36,306 nt of DNA, from NCBI GenBank assembly GCA_020628815.1, contig JAHDEN010000049.1:1-36306 (forward strand). Direction: 5' to 3'. Shown here piece by piece: positions 10,001 through 16,735 of this stretch (positions within the stretch are counted from its first letter, which is position 1; the number at the start of each line of letters is the position of its first letter). The translations under genes and the position numbers were made by a program. The stretch comes from Chloroflexota bacterium (GTDB lineage Bacteria > Chloroflexota > Anaerolineae > Promineifilales > Promineifilaceae). The notes under the pieces were generated by a model that saw only the letters and a program-made list of their open reading frames with translations, did not search any database and was not told the origin of the DNA.

Positions 10001-10594
10001 TTCTCTAATCCGTTTGAATGGTCACTTGCACCAGAAACAGCTCCCGGTTCGTTAAACATAATCTACGCTTGGATCAAGCTTGATGACGGTTTGATTTTGG
10101 GGCCGATCAAAGATGGGATTATTTATGACCCTATCCGGCCGACCGGCTCATTTACCATCGAGCTAAACCCAGAAGGAGAGTTGCTTGAAGGGGACATTGT
10201 GCTGTTACATTTAGATTCAAGCGATGAAGGAAGTGGTGTTGCCACAATGCGCATCAGCAACCATGCGGACATGAGCGAATCAAGCGGCTGGATCGGGAGC
10301 AAATCGATCCATTATTGGAAAATGACGGGGGATTTAGTGTACGTTCAGTTCCAAGACCGCGCGGGCAATTTGTCACCCATCTATCAAAATGATGCGGAGA
10401 ACAGCGGTGGAAATTCAGGCTCTACCCTCATTTTCCTACCATCTGTTCTTAATAACCACACAAACGGTATGATGAAGGCAAACATCGAAAATCTAGGTCA
10501 GGAAAACACAGGGGCTAAGTCCGGAGAGAACAACGGCTGGTCAGCATGGCAGGCGCTTAAAAGCCGGGTCTTTGGAACAGATGATAATCAGTAG
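4058..10594 (+). CDS. secreted copper-radical oxidase fused to YVTN propeller and di-haem cytochrome c peroxidase-like domain
   Basis: 2178-residue exported multidomain protein. I prefer ATG 4058 over the in-frame GTG 4016 because it gives a compact signal peptide (MTSNFPRSLLKFLAAAFCLI..., cleavage near residue 29). Numbered from 4058: a galactose/glyoxal oxidase-type domain at about 85-547 keeps all copper-radical residues: C148 in HNMFC and Y193 in KRWYPTS (Cys-Tyr cofactor pair), Y402/H403 in NYHSTAILLPDGRVF and H490 in VTHSTNTSQRF (copper ligands). Then come a putative Ig (He_PIG) module 553-633, jelly-roll 637-815, He_PIG 819-903, PKD 906-990, YVTN propeller 1000-1345, and a cytochrome region 1360-1612 with two CXXCH haem sites (C1391/C1394/H1395 and C1521/C1524/H1525). 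The C-terminal part has He_PIG, cohesin-like, He_PIG and an FN3/Ig-like tail, with LIFLPSVL at 2124-2131. The oxidase family makes H2O2, and the haem domain resembles peroxide-using enzymes. The substrate is unknown. The 3' end is 10 bp from the convergent kinase gene. Confidence 0.88.
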   Translation: MTSNFPRSLLKFLAAAFCLILVALVPTAGESNNDQSDFVQRVDRETELEIGHDDEFWAELTKDEAPLAITAEMTKATAPNHVGGSWGPVIDWPLNPASIANLPDGRLLTFSGSERYSWPSTEQTYAAIWNPTTGALEEVFNDNHNMFCAAMVSTADGQIMVNGGRNTVSSASLFNWEGESWTRSDEMNSKRWYPTSIALPNGDVFTAVGKNNRYPEVWTEGAGWDLLTGADLQAAILDYGSNRDGAGWLPLMHLDPRGNILHYGATDQMHEITLAGNGSIRNLGSNNLSWYPEEAVAVQYDENHILIAGGADAIDDGLTATNKAAILDMSGPNPIVTEIVGMNFDRQLANEVVMPTGDILVIGGNTTGKKFSDPGSVLTPELWNPQTQTWTNLNNMSVPRNYHSTAILLPDGRVFAGGGGYASSNPNHPANHPDAQIFSPPYLFNSNGTLATRPQITSAPELTAPGHNFIVKTNQTPDRFTMVRLSAVTHSTNTSQRFLEVDFVPKSGGYELSMNSNENTLVPGYWMLFAFNSQGVPSVSHTIHVSNQDLLVDQPADFESNIDTAAVVEMNAVGKTGDTLSYSAIGLPPGVTINTSTGRMAGTPTDWGYYDVNVTVSSNRGATETVEFTWEVIHPDTVTTVYNFESNHGWTVNPSGSDTASAGQWKRGNPAGTSEQGNPIQLDETTSGNNALITGLNGGSVGANDVDGGLTSIRSPNIQIPVATESILSFEYNFAHLADATSADFLRISVVGDTTSVVLKERGAPTLRTGEWTTFRKDLSDFGDQTVTILIEANDSSSASVIEAAIDDVELKITPITKSPILTNPGDQDSIVGNTVNLQINATDPDGDPITFAGSNLPDGLSLNTSNGLISGIPSEPGDFNVNLLVTDDKGARDQASFSWTVEQRPLVLSQIISQPKEQGTLISYTGLATGGGGTILYKWNFGDTTPDSEFRSTPAIFHQYDQPGRYIVTLTVKDGSGQEGEIRFNQAIYPPRTEKRPNRSSSIVLEEREGHNRIWVVNPDNNSVSAFNNQNNEKLAEIPVGQEPHALAVAPDGRIWVTNQESASISIVDPNSFTVVDTKYLAGGSKPFGIVFSPTEDHAYVAQEALGTILKLNPTNGNQQSSVFAGQHVRHLAINSDGTKLYATRFITPKLPGEETQNVQTENVGGEVIVINTGSMGVADTIILQVNDGEDFEAGARGVPNYLGAPAIAPDGKTAWIPSKQDNVLRGQLRDGEDPNFEHTVRAISSEIQLESNSEISNNRIDHDNSSLASAAVYGLYGNYMFVALETSREVAVIDVSQKAEIFRIDTGIAPQGLEISAHGLTLFVHNFLDRTVGVYDMSPLINEGILEIVQTATYRPVTDEKLAPEILTGKQLFYDARDTRLAQDAYMSCASCHNDGGHDGRVWDFTGTGEGLRNTISLNGHGGPEHGRLHWSGNFDEVHDFEAQIRSFAGGTGLMSDEDFNATADPFGEQKTGKSSDLDALAAYVNSLTTVGPSPFKASNGELTDAAKAGRIVFKNHSCTSCHSGDVFTDSATNALHDIGTLKSSSGDRLGQSLDGLDTPTLIGVWETAPYLHDGSAGTLAEAVQAHAGVDLSTTEMDQLVAFLQQIDDLTPAVPPNVPPTLENPGNRTDMENDSITLSLIATDPDDPSLIFTSTGLPGGLNLNPDSGEISGVLIKDGEYPVTITVTDGAKATSTINFTWIVEPEPQPIIFSAGVHTISTDQLITVPLKIALDDTHQSLNTFSLDLAYDDSAVEVGQCTVDAGLSVSCDFGQAGTVSINGSFESAQTTNVSPATIQFKAIGDDGANSILQWTVNSLSGNAGQPVTLFEAQNGLIRIQNANTAPELQDPGDQTAKVDNPVLVQLQASDADGDSLSFSGQNLPDGLVINNDGLISGTPVKAGTFESVLIVDDGRGEQDQVAVVWEVAESTAEPSDTDYTLTVNQSDSFTNSPLLSVVISPTVDGEVQFSNSNTLSFEGWKPFSNPFEWSLAPETAPGSLNIIYAWIKLDDGLILGPIKDGIIYDPIRPTGSFTIELNPEGELLEGDIVLLHLDSSDEGSGVATMRISNHADMSESSGWIGSKSIHYWKMTGDLVYVQFQDRAGNLSPIYQNDAENSGGNSGSTLIFLPSVLNNHTNGMMKANIENLGQENTGAKSGENNGWSAWQALKSRVFGTDDNQ

Positions 10595-10604
10595 GCCGTA
10601 ACAG

Positions 10605-11993
10605 TTATTCGCTGAGCAAGCGCATAAACTCAAGCGGCGACTGCGGCCGATGATCCGGATTCTTGGCTAGCGCCTGATCCAGCGCATCGCTAATCTGCTG
10701 CGGAATATCAGGCACAATTTTATTGGCGCTAACCGGCTGCTGCTGCAAATGGGCAATGATCATATTTGTGGGATTACTTGCCCTAATTGGAAATTGATTT
10801 GTTAGCATGTAATAGGCCATCACCCCCAAAGAATATACGTCCGCCCGACAGTCGATATTTTTATCAGACATCAGCTGCTCGGGTGACATAAAATCGAGCG
10901 TCCCCAGTAGATAATCACCTGTCAGCTGACTCGTGCTCCCGTGCATTTTTGCTATACCAAAATCAGTTAGCGTGGCATGATAATCTTCTATCATTTCCCC
11001 GTCTTCGATTCTGCGTCGCAGCATAATGTTGGCGGGCTTAATGTCTCGATGAATAATTTGAGACGTGTGGGCATACATCAGGGCGTTTGTTACGTCATCC
11101 AAAATGGTGAGCGTTTGCTCAAGCGTCAACGGACCATTTCTCTGCATCAGCTCTGCTAAAGATTCCCCCTGAATATATTCCATCACCATATAAGCGTGCT
11201 CTTGCTCTAGGCCAAAATCAAACACCCGTACAATATTTGGGTGCTTTAATTTTGCTACGATCTCCGCCTCACGCTTAAACCGCTCTAAAAATGAGTCATC
11301 GTTGAACTTATCCGGCCGCATTTCTTTGATAGCAACTTGGGTACACAAAAGTTTGTGCTCTGCCCGGTAAACCCGTGCCATTCCCCCGCTACCGATCTCT
11401 TCCAGAACTTTATACACGCCAAATTCTTTGGTTGCTTGCCGATCCAGCGTCCCATAAATTTCAGAATCAGAGATTTTTCGCTGCTGTTCTTGCTCTAGCT
11501 CAATTTTAACCCGAAGCTCAATCTCCATCATCACAGAGTTTGAAATCTCCCGTAAAATTTCAATTTCGTTCTGAGTCCACTCGTGGGGTTTGCTATCGAT
11601 CACACACAGGCTGCCGATGTTGTGGCCGTCTGAGGTTGATAGGGGGAGACCCAAATAGCCAACAAACTGATGATTTTTGATGTATGGGCTGTCGCTAACT
11701 AGCGGGTGAGAGCGAGCATCGTTAATGATTAAAGGTTCACCTGTTTCAACAACGTGCTGGCAAAAGGAGCCTCGAACCGGTGTTTCTCGAATATCTAACC
11801 CTTCTGCACTTTTGAAAAATTGACGTTGATCATCAACAAGTGAAACCATTGAAACAGGTGTGTCGATAATTCTGCGAGCTAGATTTGTTAAACGATCAAA
11901 TGCGGCTTCGACCTCAGAATCCATTAAAAGCGTTTTACGCAACGCTTCTAAACGGGCTGTGTCGGCAAGGATTTTTGTGGCTGCGTTTGGCAT
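10605..11993 (-). CDS. GAF-domain serine/threonine protein kinase
   Basis: 462 residues, no transmembrane helix. An N-terminal GAF domain (about 25-165; FCQHVVETGEPLIINDAR, YLGLPLSTSDGHNIGSLCVID) is joined by a short coil to a Hanks-type kinase domain (about 191-460). Catalytic features are intact: glycine loop GSGGMARVY (201-209), K223 in AIKE, HRDIKPAN with D317, DFG with D344, and FMSPEQ. It should therefore be an active cytoplasmic kinase. Bacterial Hanks kinases are often membrane-anchored with external sensor domains after the kinase. Here a soluble small-ligand or redox-sensing GAF domain precedes it. It converges on the copper-oxidase fusion with only 10 bp between stop codons, so the two transcripts probably overlap. 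Substrate unknown. Confidence 0.94.
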   Translation of the reverse strand: MPNAATKILADTARLEALRKTLLMDSEVEAAFDRLTNLARRIIDTPVSMVSLVDDQRQFFKSAEGLDIRETPVRGSFCQHVVETGEPLIINDARSHPLVSDSPYIKNHQFVGYLGLPLSTSDGHNIGSLCVIDSKPHEWTQNEIEILREISNSVMMEIELRVKIELEQEQQRKISDSEIYGTLDRQATKEFGVYKVLEEIGSGGMARVYRAEHKLLCTQVAIKEMRPDKFNDDSFLERFKREAEIVAKLKHPNIVRVFDFGLEQEHAYMVMEYIQGESLAELMQRNGPLTLEQTLTILDDVTNALMYAHTSQIIHRDIKPANIMLRRRIEDGEMIEDYHATLTDFGIAKMHGSTSQLTGDYLLGTLDFMSPEQLMSDKNIDCRADVYSLGVMAYYMLTNQFPIRASNPTNMIIAHLQQQPVSANKIVPDIPQQISDALDQALAKNPDHRPQSPLEFMRLLSE

Positions 11994-12072
11994 GAGTTTT
12001 GCACCTTTGGGTCAACTATGAACGCCTTGATCCTGCTGGCAAGTCCAAATAGTTAGTTTTCTCGTCGTGGGG

Positions 12073-12103
12073 ATCGGCCGGTACTAACATCCTACCGGCC
12101 GAT
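12073..12103 (-). terminator. perfect 11-bp inverted repeat containing CGGCCG in both arms; possible terminator of the ABC operon
   Basis: ATCGGCCGGTA (12073-12083) pairs perfectly with TACCGGCCGAT (12093-12103) around a 9-nt loop. It lies about 80 bp beyond the stop of the last ABC gene (minus strand) and upstream of the GAF-kinase start. On the minus strand no T run follows, while on the plus strand CTTTTT begins 5 nt after it, so a classical intrinsic terminator is not clear. The two arms are the only intergenic CGGCCG hexamers I found. Confidence 0.45.
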
Positions 12104-12185
12104 ATGCTTTTTAGAAGCAGCTAAACCCCAAAAACTTACTCATTTGCCGATCTGTCACATTTGCGTAACCTTTTGCAAATCAAGC

Positions 12186-13388
12186 CTACTCATAGCGGAA
12201 GCGCAAAACCCCAATCCCGAAGAAAACGGCCGCAAATAGGAGCAGCACCCCCGCCTCGGGTAATATACCGACCAGCGATTCCCCTTTCACAACTAAGTCG
12301 GTCATCCCGCGCAGCGCCCAACTCGTTGGCACAAAGTTGGCCACAGCCTTGGCTGGAGCTGGAAAAAATTCATACGGATACCAACAGCCTCCCAGCAGCG
12401 ACAACACCATCCCAAACATGATGCTGAGCCCGTTGGCTTGCCCGGCCGATTTTACAAACGTGCCTAACATCGTGCCGAGTGAAACACCAGCGAGTCCAAA
12501 TGCAACGAGCAAAACGGCTAATCCACCGGGGCTACGGCCGTAGCCAATTCCGAATGCGATGGCACCAAACAGCACCAAAATCAGCATCTGAACCAACCCT
12601 TTGCCCAACTGTCCAAAAATAACGCCGCCCATATAAGTTGCTTTACCGGTTGGGGTCGTCAGCATCCGGGCCAGCGTACCGTACTCCCGTTCGCTCACAA
12701 ACAAAACGGACACACCGATAAGTGGAATAAAGACCCACGTGATCAATTGGCCTAAAGCCTGTTGGCTGGCTAGATCAAAGCCTGCCGCATCAACTTCGGC
12801 CGGTTGGGTCAAGCTCACCCGCTCCGGTTTTGCGGCTAGCTCCGCCTCCGCTTTTTCGCGGATGGCTTGGAACCACGCATCCTGCTCAGCCTGATTGGCA
12901 AAACGGCCGTTTGCAGCCATTTGCGCCGTGCTAGCGGCCGCAATTTCCAATGGGCCGGTCAGTTCACCAACGGCCGTTTGCACCGCTTGATTCACAATTT
13001 GCCCGTTTGTGTTACTTGGTTGGATGCGTAAATCAAGCTCGGTCGGTTCGCCATTGAGCACATTTTGCTCAAACCCGGCCGGGATATGCAGCACGGCCAA
13101 AGCACCGTCAAAATACTGTTCATCCGCTACGGCCAACGTCACCAGTTCTGGTGCCACGCCGGACGATGCGTTGAGTTTGCCAATCAACTCGGCCGACAAA
13201 TTGCTCTGATCTTCATCAACCAACAAAATGGCTAAACCGGGAGCTGAACTATCACCATCACCACCAGCAAGTGGCCCAGCGAAAATGAAAGTAAACACCA
13301 GTGGCAAAATCAAGAAGGTTAGCCAAGCCATGGGTGAAGAAAATTCTAGTTTGATATCGCGGAATGCGATCTGAATTATTTTTTGCAT
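12186..13388 (-). CDS. ABC-2 type transporter permease
   Basis: 400-residue membrane component of an ABC-2 exporter. It starts with an amphipathic segment and one transmembrane helix (about 19-38), followed by a roughly 175-residue extracytoplasmic domain with many Ala, Gln and Glu. Five or more helices lie in the C-terminal half (about 213-395), including the GTLARMLTTPTGKATYMGG stretch typical of ABC2_membrane_3/YhgE-like permeases. It is the last gene of a three-gene operon after an ATPase and a second, related permease (32-bp gap). The two permeases share layout, so they probably form a heterodimer. Cargo is unknown. Relatives export drugs, peptides or sodium, and nothing here decides among these. 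Confidence 0.9.
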   Translation of the reverse strand: MQKIIQIAFRDIKLEFSSPMAWLTFLILPLVFTFIFAGPLAGGDGDSSAPGLAILLVDEDQSNLSAELIGKLNASSGVAPELVTLAVADEQYFDGALAVLHIPAGFEQNVLNGEPTELDLRIQPSNTNGQIVNQAVQTAVGELTGPLEIAAASTAQMAANGRFANQAEQDAWFQAIREKAEAELAAKPERVSLTQPAEVDAAGFDLASQQALGQLITWVFIPLIGVSVLFVSEREYGTLARMLTTPTGKATYMGGVIFGQLGKGLVQMLILVLFGAIAFGIGYGRSPGGLAVLLVAFGLAGVSLGTMLGTFVKSAGQANGLSIMFGMVLSLLGGCWYPYEFFPAPAKAVANFVPTSWALRGMTDLVVKGESLVGILPEAGVLLLFAAVFFGIGVLRFRYE

Positions 13389-13420
13389 GAGATTTTTTTT
13401 AGCTTAAACGCGATTCGCAT

Positions 13421-14659
13421 TTAAGCCGAAAGCTTGCTCCTAAACAACATTGCCGCAATGGTAAAAACCACGGCCGCCATCAGCCACAAAGCACCGATAT
13501 TGGGCAATACATCCACTAACGATTGCCCCAATCCAAGCTTGGTAAAGCCCTGCAACGCCCACTGATTAGGCGTTATCGCCCCAATCGAGTTGATAAAGCG
13601 ATTATCAATTTGGGTAAACGTGCCGCTAATCGCCCCAAACATCAGCATCACGGCCGTGCCGATCCCAGCGACTTGTTCTTGTGTGCGAGCCGCACCGGCG
13701 ATCAAAAGCCCCCATGACGTTGCGGCCAATGCGGCCGATACGATCAGTCCAATAACGCCGAACCAATTGCCCCACTTAATACCGTACATCAGCGAACTCC
13801 CAATCACCAAAATGCCAACTTGGGCCACACCGGTCAGGAAAATCCCCATCACCTTTCCGCCCAAAATTTGCATGCTGCTGGTCGGGGTTGTTTGCATGCG
13901 TCCTAACGTTCCTTCATTTCGCTCTCGCAAAATGCTGCTGCCGCCCAAAGTAACGGTGTACATCAAAAAGAAGAGGGCCATGCCGGGAGCCAATACCGAT
14001 AAAACGTTAAACCCATCATCCTCTTCTTCGGCCGTACCGCTGTTGGCGTTAATGCCGATGAGTGGCTCTGATTCGCTTTGAGAAGTTACTAGATCCGTTG
14101 CCATCGCCTGGAAATTTGCTGCATCGAAGTCGCCGCTTTCTACGAGCTGGTCGACCGTGACCCCCACAAGGGTTGTACCGGAGTCAACCTGGCTCATAAA
14201 TTGGGACACAATCGCCTCGACCACGCTGACAGAAATCGGACGAGATGAGCTGCGATAAATTTCGAGCGGCTCTCCCTCGGCCGTTTCTCCCGTCGTCGAG
14301 TCGGGAATCATCAACGCTGAAAAGTCGGCCGGGATAATAACCAGCGCCGCAATCTCGTCATCGTTTACCAATGTTCGCCCTTCAGGGATGCCGGTCGCAG
14401 GAACAACTTCAATAAGCTCGGCCAAATCGTCTGATTCAAACACCTCGACCAGTTGGCCACCCAAATCACCGATATCTTGATCGATCAGCATCACCGGAAT
14501 ATCACTGATGCCGCTGTTTCCATCGTCTTCAAATGCGCCAGACACAAACCCTAATCCCAACGTGATCAGGTAGGGTGCCAACAGCATGAGCAGCAAGGCG
14601 GTCGGATCGCGAAAGACCAGACGTAGATCTTTTAATCCTATAGCTAAAATTTTGTTCAT
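13421..14659 (-). CDS. ABC-2 type transporter permease (paralogue of the next gene in the operon)
   Basis: 412 residues with the same plan as its downstream partner: one N-terminal helix (about 20-40), a long acidic extracytoplasmic segment (about 42-225) and a six-helix C-terminal membrane domain that contains ILRERNEGTLGRMQTTPTS, the cytoplasmic loop conserved in ABC-2 permeases of the drug or Na+ export type. A GGAG ribosome-binding site precedes the ATG by 8 nt, and the start lies 6 bp after the ATPase stop, consistent with translational coupling. It presumably pairs with the 12186-13388 permease and is powered by the ATPase at 14666-15613. Confidence 0.92.
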   Translation of the reverse strand: MNKILAIGLKDLRLVFRDPTALLLMLLAPYLITLGLGFVSGAFEDDGNSGISDIPVMLIDQDIGDLGGQLVEVFESDDLAELIEVVPATGIPEGRTLVNDDEIAALVIIPADFSALMIPDSTTGETAEGEPLEIYRSSSRPISVSVVEAIVSQFMSQVDSGTTLVGVTVDQLVESGDFDAANFQAMATDLVTSQSESEPLIGINANSGTAEEEDDGFNVLSVLAPGMALFFLMYTVTLGGSSILRERNEGTLGRMQTTPTSSMQILGGKVMGIFLTGVAQVGILVIGSSLMYGIKWGNWFGVIGLIVSAALAATSWGLLIAGAARTQEQVAGIGTAVMLMFGAISGTFTQIDNRFINSIGAITPNQWALQGFTKLGLGQSLVDVLPNIGALWLMAAVVFTIAAMLFRSKLSA

Positions 14660-14665
14660 TGCGTG

Positions 14666-15613
14666 TTACTCCCGTAAAGCCCGGCCGGTCAGGTGCAAAA
14701 ATACCGCTTCCAAATTCGGCTCCTCCATATCGATTGAGCGGACCCGCTGTTGCGAATCAGCCGCGACGGTGAGCAGGTCGGGCAATACGGCCGCCGCTTC
14801 AGGCACCGTCACAACCACCTCTTGTCCATTAACAGACGAAGTGGTGACAAATGGCAACCCGCTAAATTTTGCAGACAGGTCGGCCGTCGGCGCATCTTCA
14901 TCAAAATGCAAACGCAGCGTATCTTGCTCACCCACCATTTTGCGCAGCTCGTCTTGAGTTCCCTGCGCAATCATTTTTCCGTGATCGATAATCCCCACAG
15001 AATCTGAAAGCTCTTGCGCCTCTTCCATGTAATGGGTCGTGTAAAGCACGCTCATCCCTTCATCACGCAGCTCTTTCACCATGTCCAAAATACGGCGACG
15101 GCTCTGCGGGTCAATCCCTACCGTCGGCTCATCCATAAACACCAATTTGGGGCTGTGTAACAGGCCAACTGCGATATTTAAACGACGTTTCATACCGCCC
15201 GAAAATGTTTCAACTCGGTCATTGGCACGGTCGGCCAATTCAACTCGCTCCAACAGTTCGTCAATTTTTTTGGTTAGATTTGACCCACTCATGCCGGACA
15301 TGGTCCCCCAGAATTTTAGATTGTGTTTGGCGCTCAATTTGTCGTACAGGGCCAAATCTTGTGGCACAAAGCCAATAACACTTTTCACTTGATCGGCCGC
15401 CTGCACAACCGAATGGCCGTCGATGTGTGCATCCCCATCACTGGGTGTCAGCAGACAAGAAAGCATGCTGATCGTGGTGCTTTTGCCCGCCCCGTTTGGC
15501 CCCAGCAGGCTAAACACCTGCCCACGTGGGATCGAGAAGTTAACCCCATCTACGGCCGTAAAGTCACCGTATTGTTTCCTGAGATTGGTTGTCTCCAATA
15601 TTAAATCGCTCAT
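14666..15613 (-). CDS. ABC exporter ATP-binding protein (DrrA/NatA type)
   Basis: 315-residue nucleotide-binding subunit, first gene of the export operon. Intact motifs: Walker A GPNGAGKST (38-46), Q-loop Q85, signature FSGGMKRRLNIA (137-148), Walker B LVFMDEP with D161/E162 and switch H194 in TTHYMEEA. The last ~90 residues form the extra C-terminal domain often found in DrrA/CcmA-like ATPases of ABC-2 systems. The closest functional classes are drug, antibiotic or Na+ exporters, but the cargo is not identifiable. The three genes run ATPase, permease, permease with gaps of 6 and 32 bp. The 15614-15785 spacer upstream, which separates it from rsmA, must contain the promoter unless rsmA reads through. 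Confidence 0.95.
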   Translation of the reverse strand: MSDLILETTNLRKQYGDFTAVDGVNFSIPRGQVFSLLGPNGAGKSTTISMLSCLLTPSDGDAHIDGHSVVQAADQVKSVIGFVPQDLALYDKLSAKHNLKFWGTMSGMSGSNLTKKIDELLERVELADRANDRVETFSGGMKRRLNIAVGLLHSPKLVFMDEPTVGIDPQSRRRILDMVKELRDEGMSVLYTTHYMEEAQELSDSVGIIDHGKMIAQGTQDELRKMVGEQDTLRLHFDEDAPTADLSAKFSGLPFVTTSSVNGQEVVVTVPEAAAVLPDLLTVAADSQQRVRSIDMEEPNLEAVFLHLTGRALRE

Positions 15614-15785
15614 ATTTCCTCAACTTATAACTACGTGCGGCTCTTTTTAATTGATGATCAGGAGTATAGGCCCAGGCGGGGTCACGATGGATGTGTAGAT
15701 AGTCATGCCTAGGTCATGTTTTATTTGGTAGCGTAGTTTCCCTTTTTATTTTGTGTGTGAAATGGCTTAATAGGTTGATGCCGTA

Positions 15786-16613
15786 TCAACCATTCGGTTG
15801 ATATGTGTTGTAAAGCGCCACCCATTCTTCGATTGACAGAGTTTCTGCCCGTCGTTTGCCATCAACTCCGGCCGACTCGCACCACTCCCCAATTGCCCCT
15901 TTATCAAGCCCCAGCCCTTTAAAATTATTCAACAACTGTTTCCGCTTTTGGCTAAAGCCGGTTTTGGCTATCCTGAAAAACAGTCTTTCATTGGTAACTA
16001 GGCCGGTCGATTCCGGCCGGTTGGCCACATCGATCCGAACCACGCTCGAGGCAACCTTTGGCCTTGGGTAAAACGATCCGGCCGAGAGATTAAACATCAT
16101 CTTGACCGCCCCGTAAAACTGCGTGCTAACCGCCATCAGGCTCATGCTGCCCGGCTTGGCCGTCATCCGTTCCGCCACATCTTTTTGCACCGTCAGCACC
16201 ATTTGGGATGGCTTGACTTCAGTCTGCAACAGATGGCGCATAATCGCTCCGGTAATGTAATACGGCACGTTTGCAACCACTTTATACGATTCACTATGCG
16301 CAAATTGATCTGTCGGCGACATCTCCAGAATATCCTGATGCACAATTTCTGTGTTATTAAAGTGGGACAGCTCCATGCGCAAAATCGGGATCATCCGATC
16401 ATCCAGTTCAACCGCCACAACCCGGTTGGCACGTTGAGCCAGCTGTTTTGTCAGGCTGCCTAGCCCTGGCCCCACCTCCAGCACATCGTCGGCCGAGTTC
16501 ACATCGGCCGCGTCAGCAATGCGCGCCAAAATCGACTCTTCGTACAAAAAGTTCTGCCCGAGAGATTTTTTGGCGTCGATACCATGTTGCTGGAGGATTT
16601 CTTTAGGATGCAT
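15786..16613 (-). CDS. rsmA: 16S rRNA (adenine(1518)-N(6)/adenine(1519)-N(6))-dimethyltransferase
   Basis: 275 residues, typical RsmA/KsgA length. The protein dimethylates two adjacent adenines in the 3'-terminal hairpin of 16S rRNA during late 30S assembly, using S-adenosylmethionine. It begins with the family's HGIDAKKSLGQNFL (10-23). Motif I is LEVGPGLGSLT (45-55), the catalytic NVPYYI motif is at 115-120, and the conserved PRPKVASSVV and FSQKRKQLLNN stretches follow in the C-terminal half. It lies downstream of gpmI on the same strand, separated by a 122-bp spacer filled by a hairpin-forming repeat. The ATG at 16613 gives the expected N-terminus. Confidence 0.97.
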   Translation of the reverse strand: MHPKEILQQHGIDAKKSLGQNFLYEESILARIADAADVNSADDVLEVGPGLGSLTKQLAQRANRVVAVELDDRMIPILRMELSHFNNTEIVHQDILEMSPTDQFAHSESYKVVANVPYYITGAIMRHLLQTEVKPSQMVLTVQKDVAERMTAKPGSMSLMAVSTQFYGAVKMMFNLSAGSFYPRPKVASSVVRIDVANRPESTGLVTNERLFFRIAKTGFSQKRKQLLNNFKGLGLDKGAIGEWCESAGVDGKRRAETLSIEEWVALYNTYQPNG

Positions 16614-16625
16614 TTTTTGGGAATT

Positions 16626-16716
16626 GGTAATCGGTAAACAGTGGCCGGTGGTCGGTAGTCGGTGGTCGGTTAATTGATCACCGACTACCGCACCGTAGGT
16701 GACCGCTGCGAAGCAG
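16626..16716. repeat. heptamer array with inverted arm and mini-hairpins (gpmI-rsmA spacer)
   Basis: 16626-16674 is seven consecutive 7-bp units with consensus RGTRRNC; five of the seven begin GGT followed by two purines. Part of the array, CGGTAGTCGGTG (16653-16664), is repeated perfectly in inverse at 16679-16690 with a 14-nt loop. Two tiny hairpins follow: CACC-GTA-GGTG (16691-16701) and CTGC-GAA-GCAG (16706-16716). On the gpmI-rsmA transcript this could fold into a compound structure between the two genes. The architecture matches the cluster at 27279-27368 although most bases differ. Confidence 0.85.
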
Positions 16717-16735
16717 ACCGCTTACCTGAAATTTA

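Noticed and set aside
12159-12180. ATTTGC / GCAAAT hairpin next to the ABC permease stop
   Set aside because: Only 6-bp arms, A/T-rich, and no T run on the minus strand; too weak to call a terminator.
13590-14081. 163-codon plus-strand open frame opposite an ABC permease
   Set aside because: Pro/Ile/Thr-rich composition arises from the complement of membrane-helix codons; no independent support.
16626-16716. Possible CRISPR array
   Set aside because: Units are 7 bp with no spacers of constant length and no cas genes nearby; it is a short-period repeat with an inverted arm.
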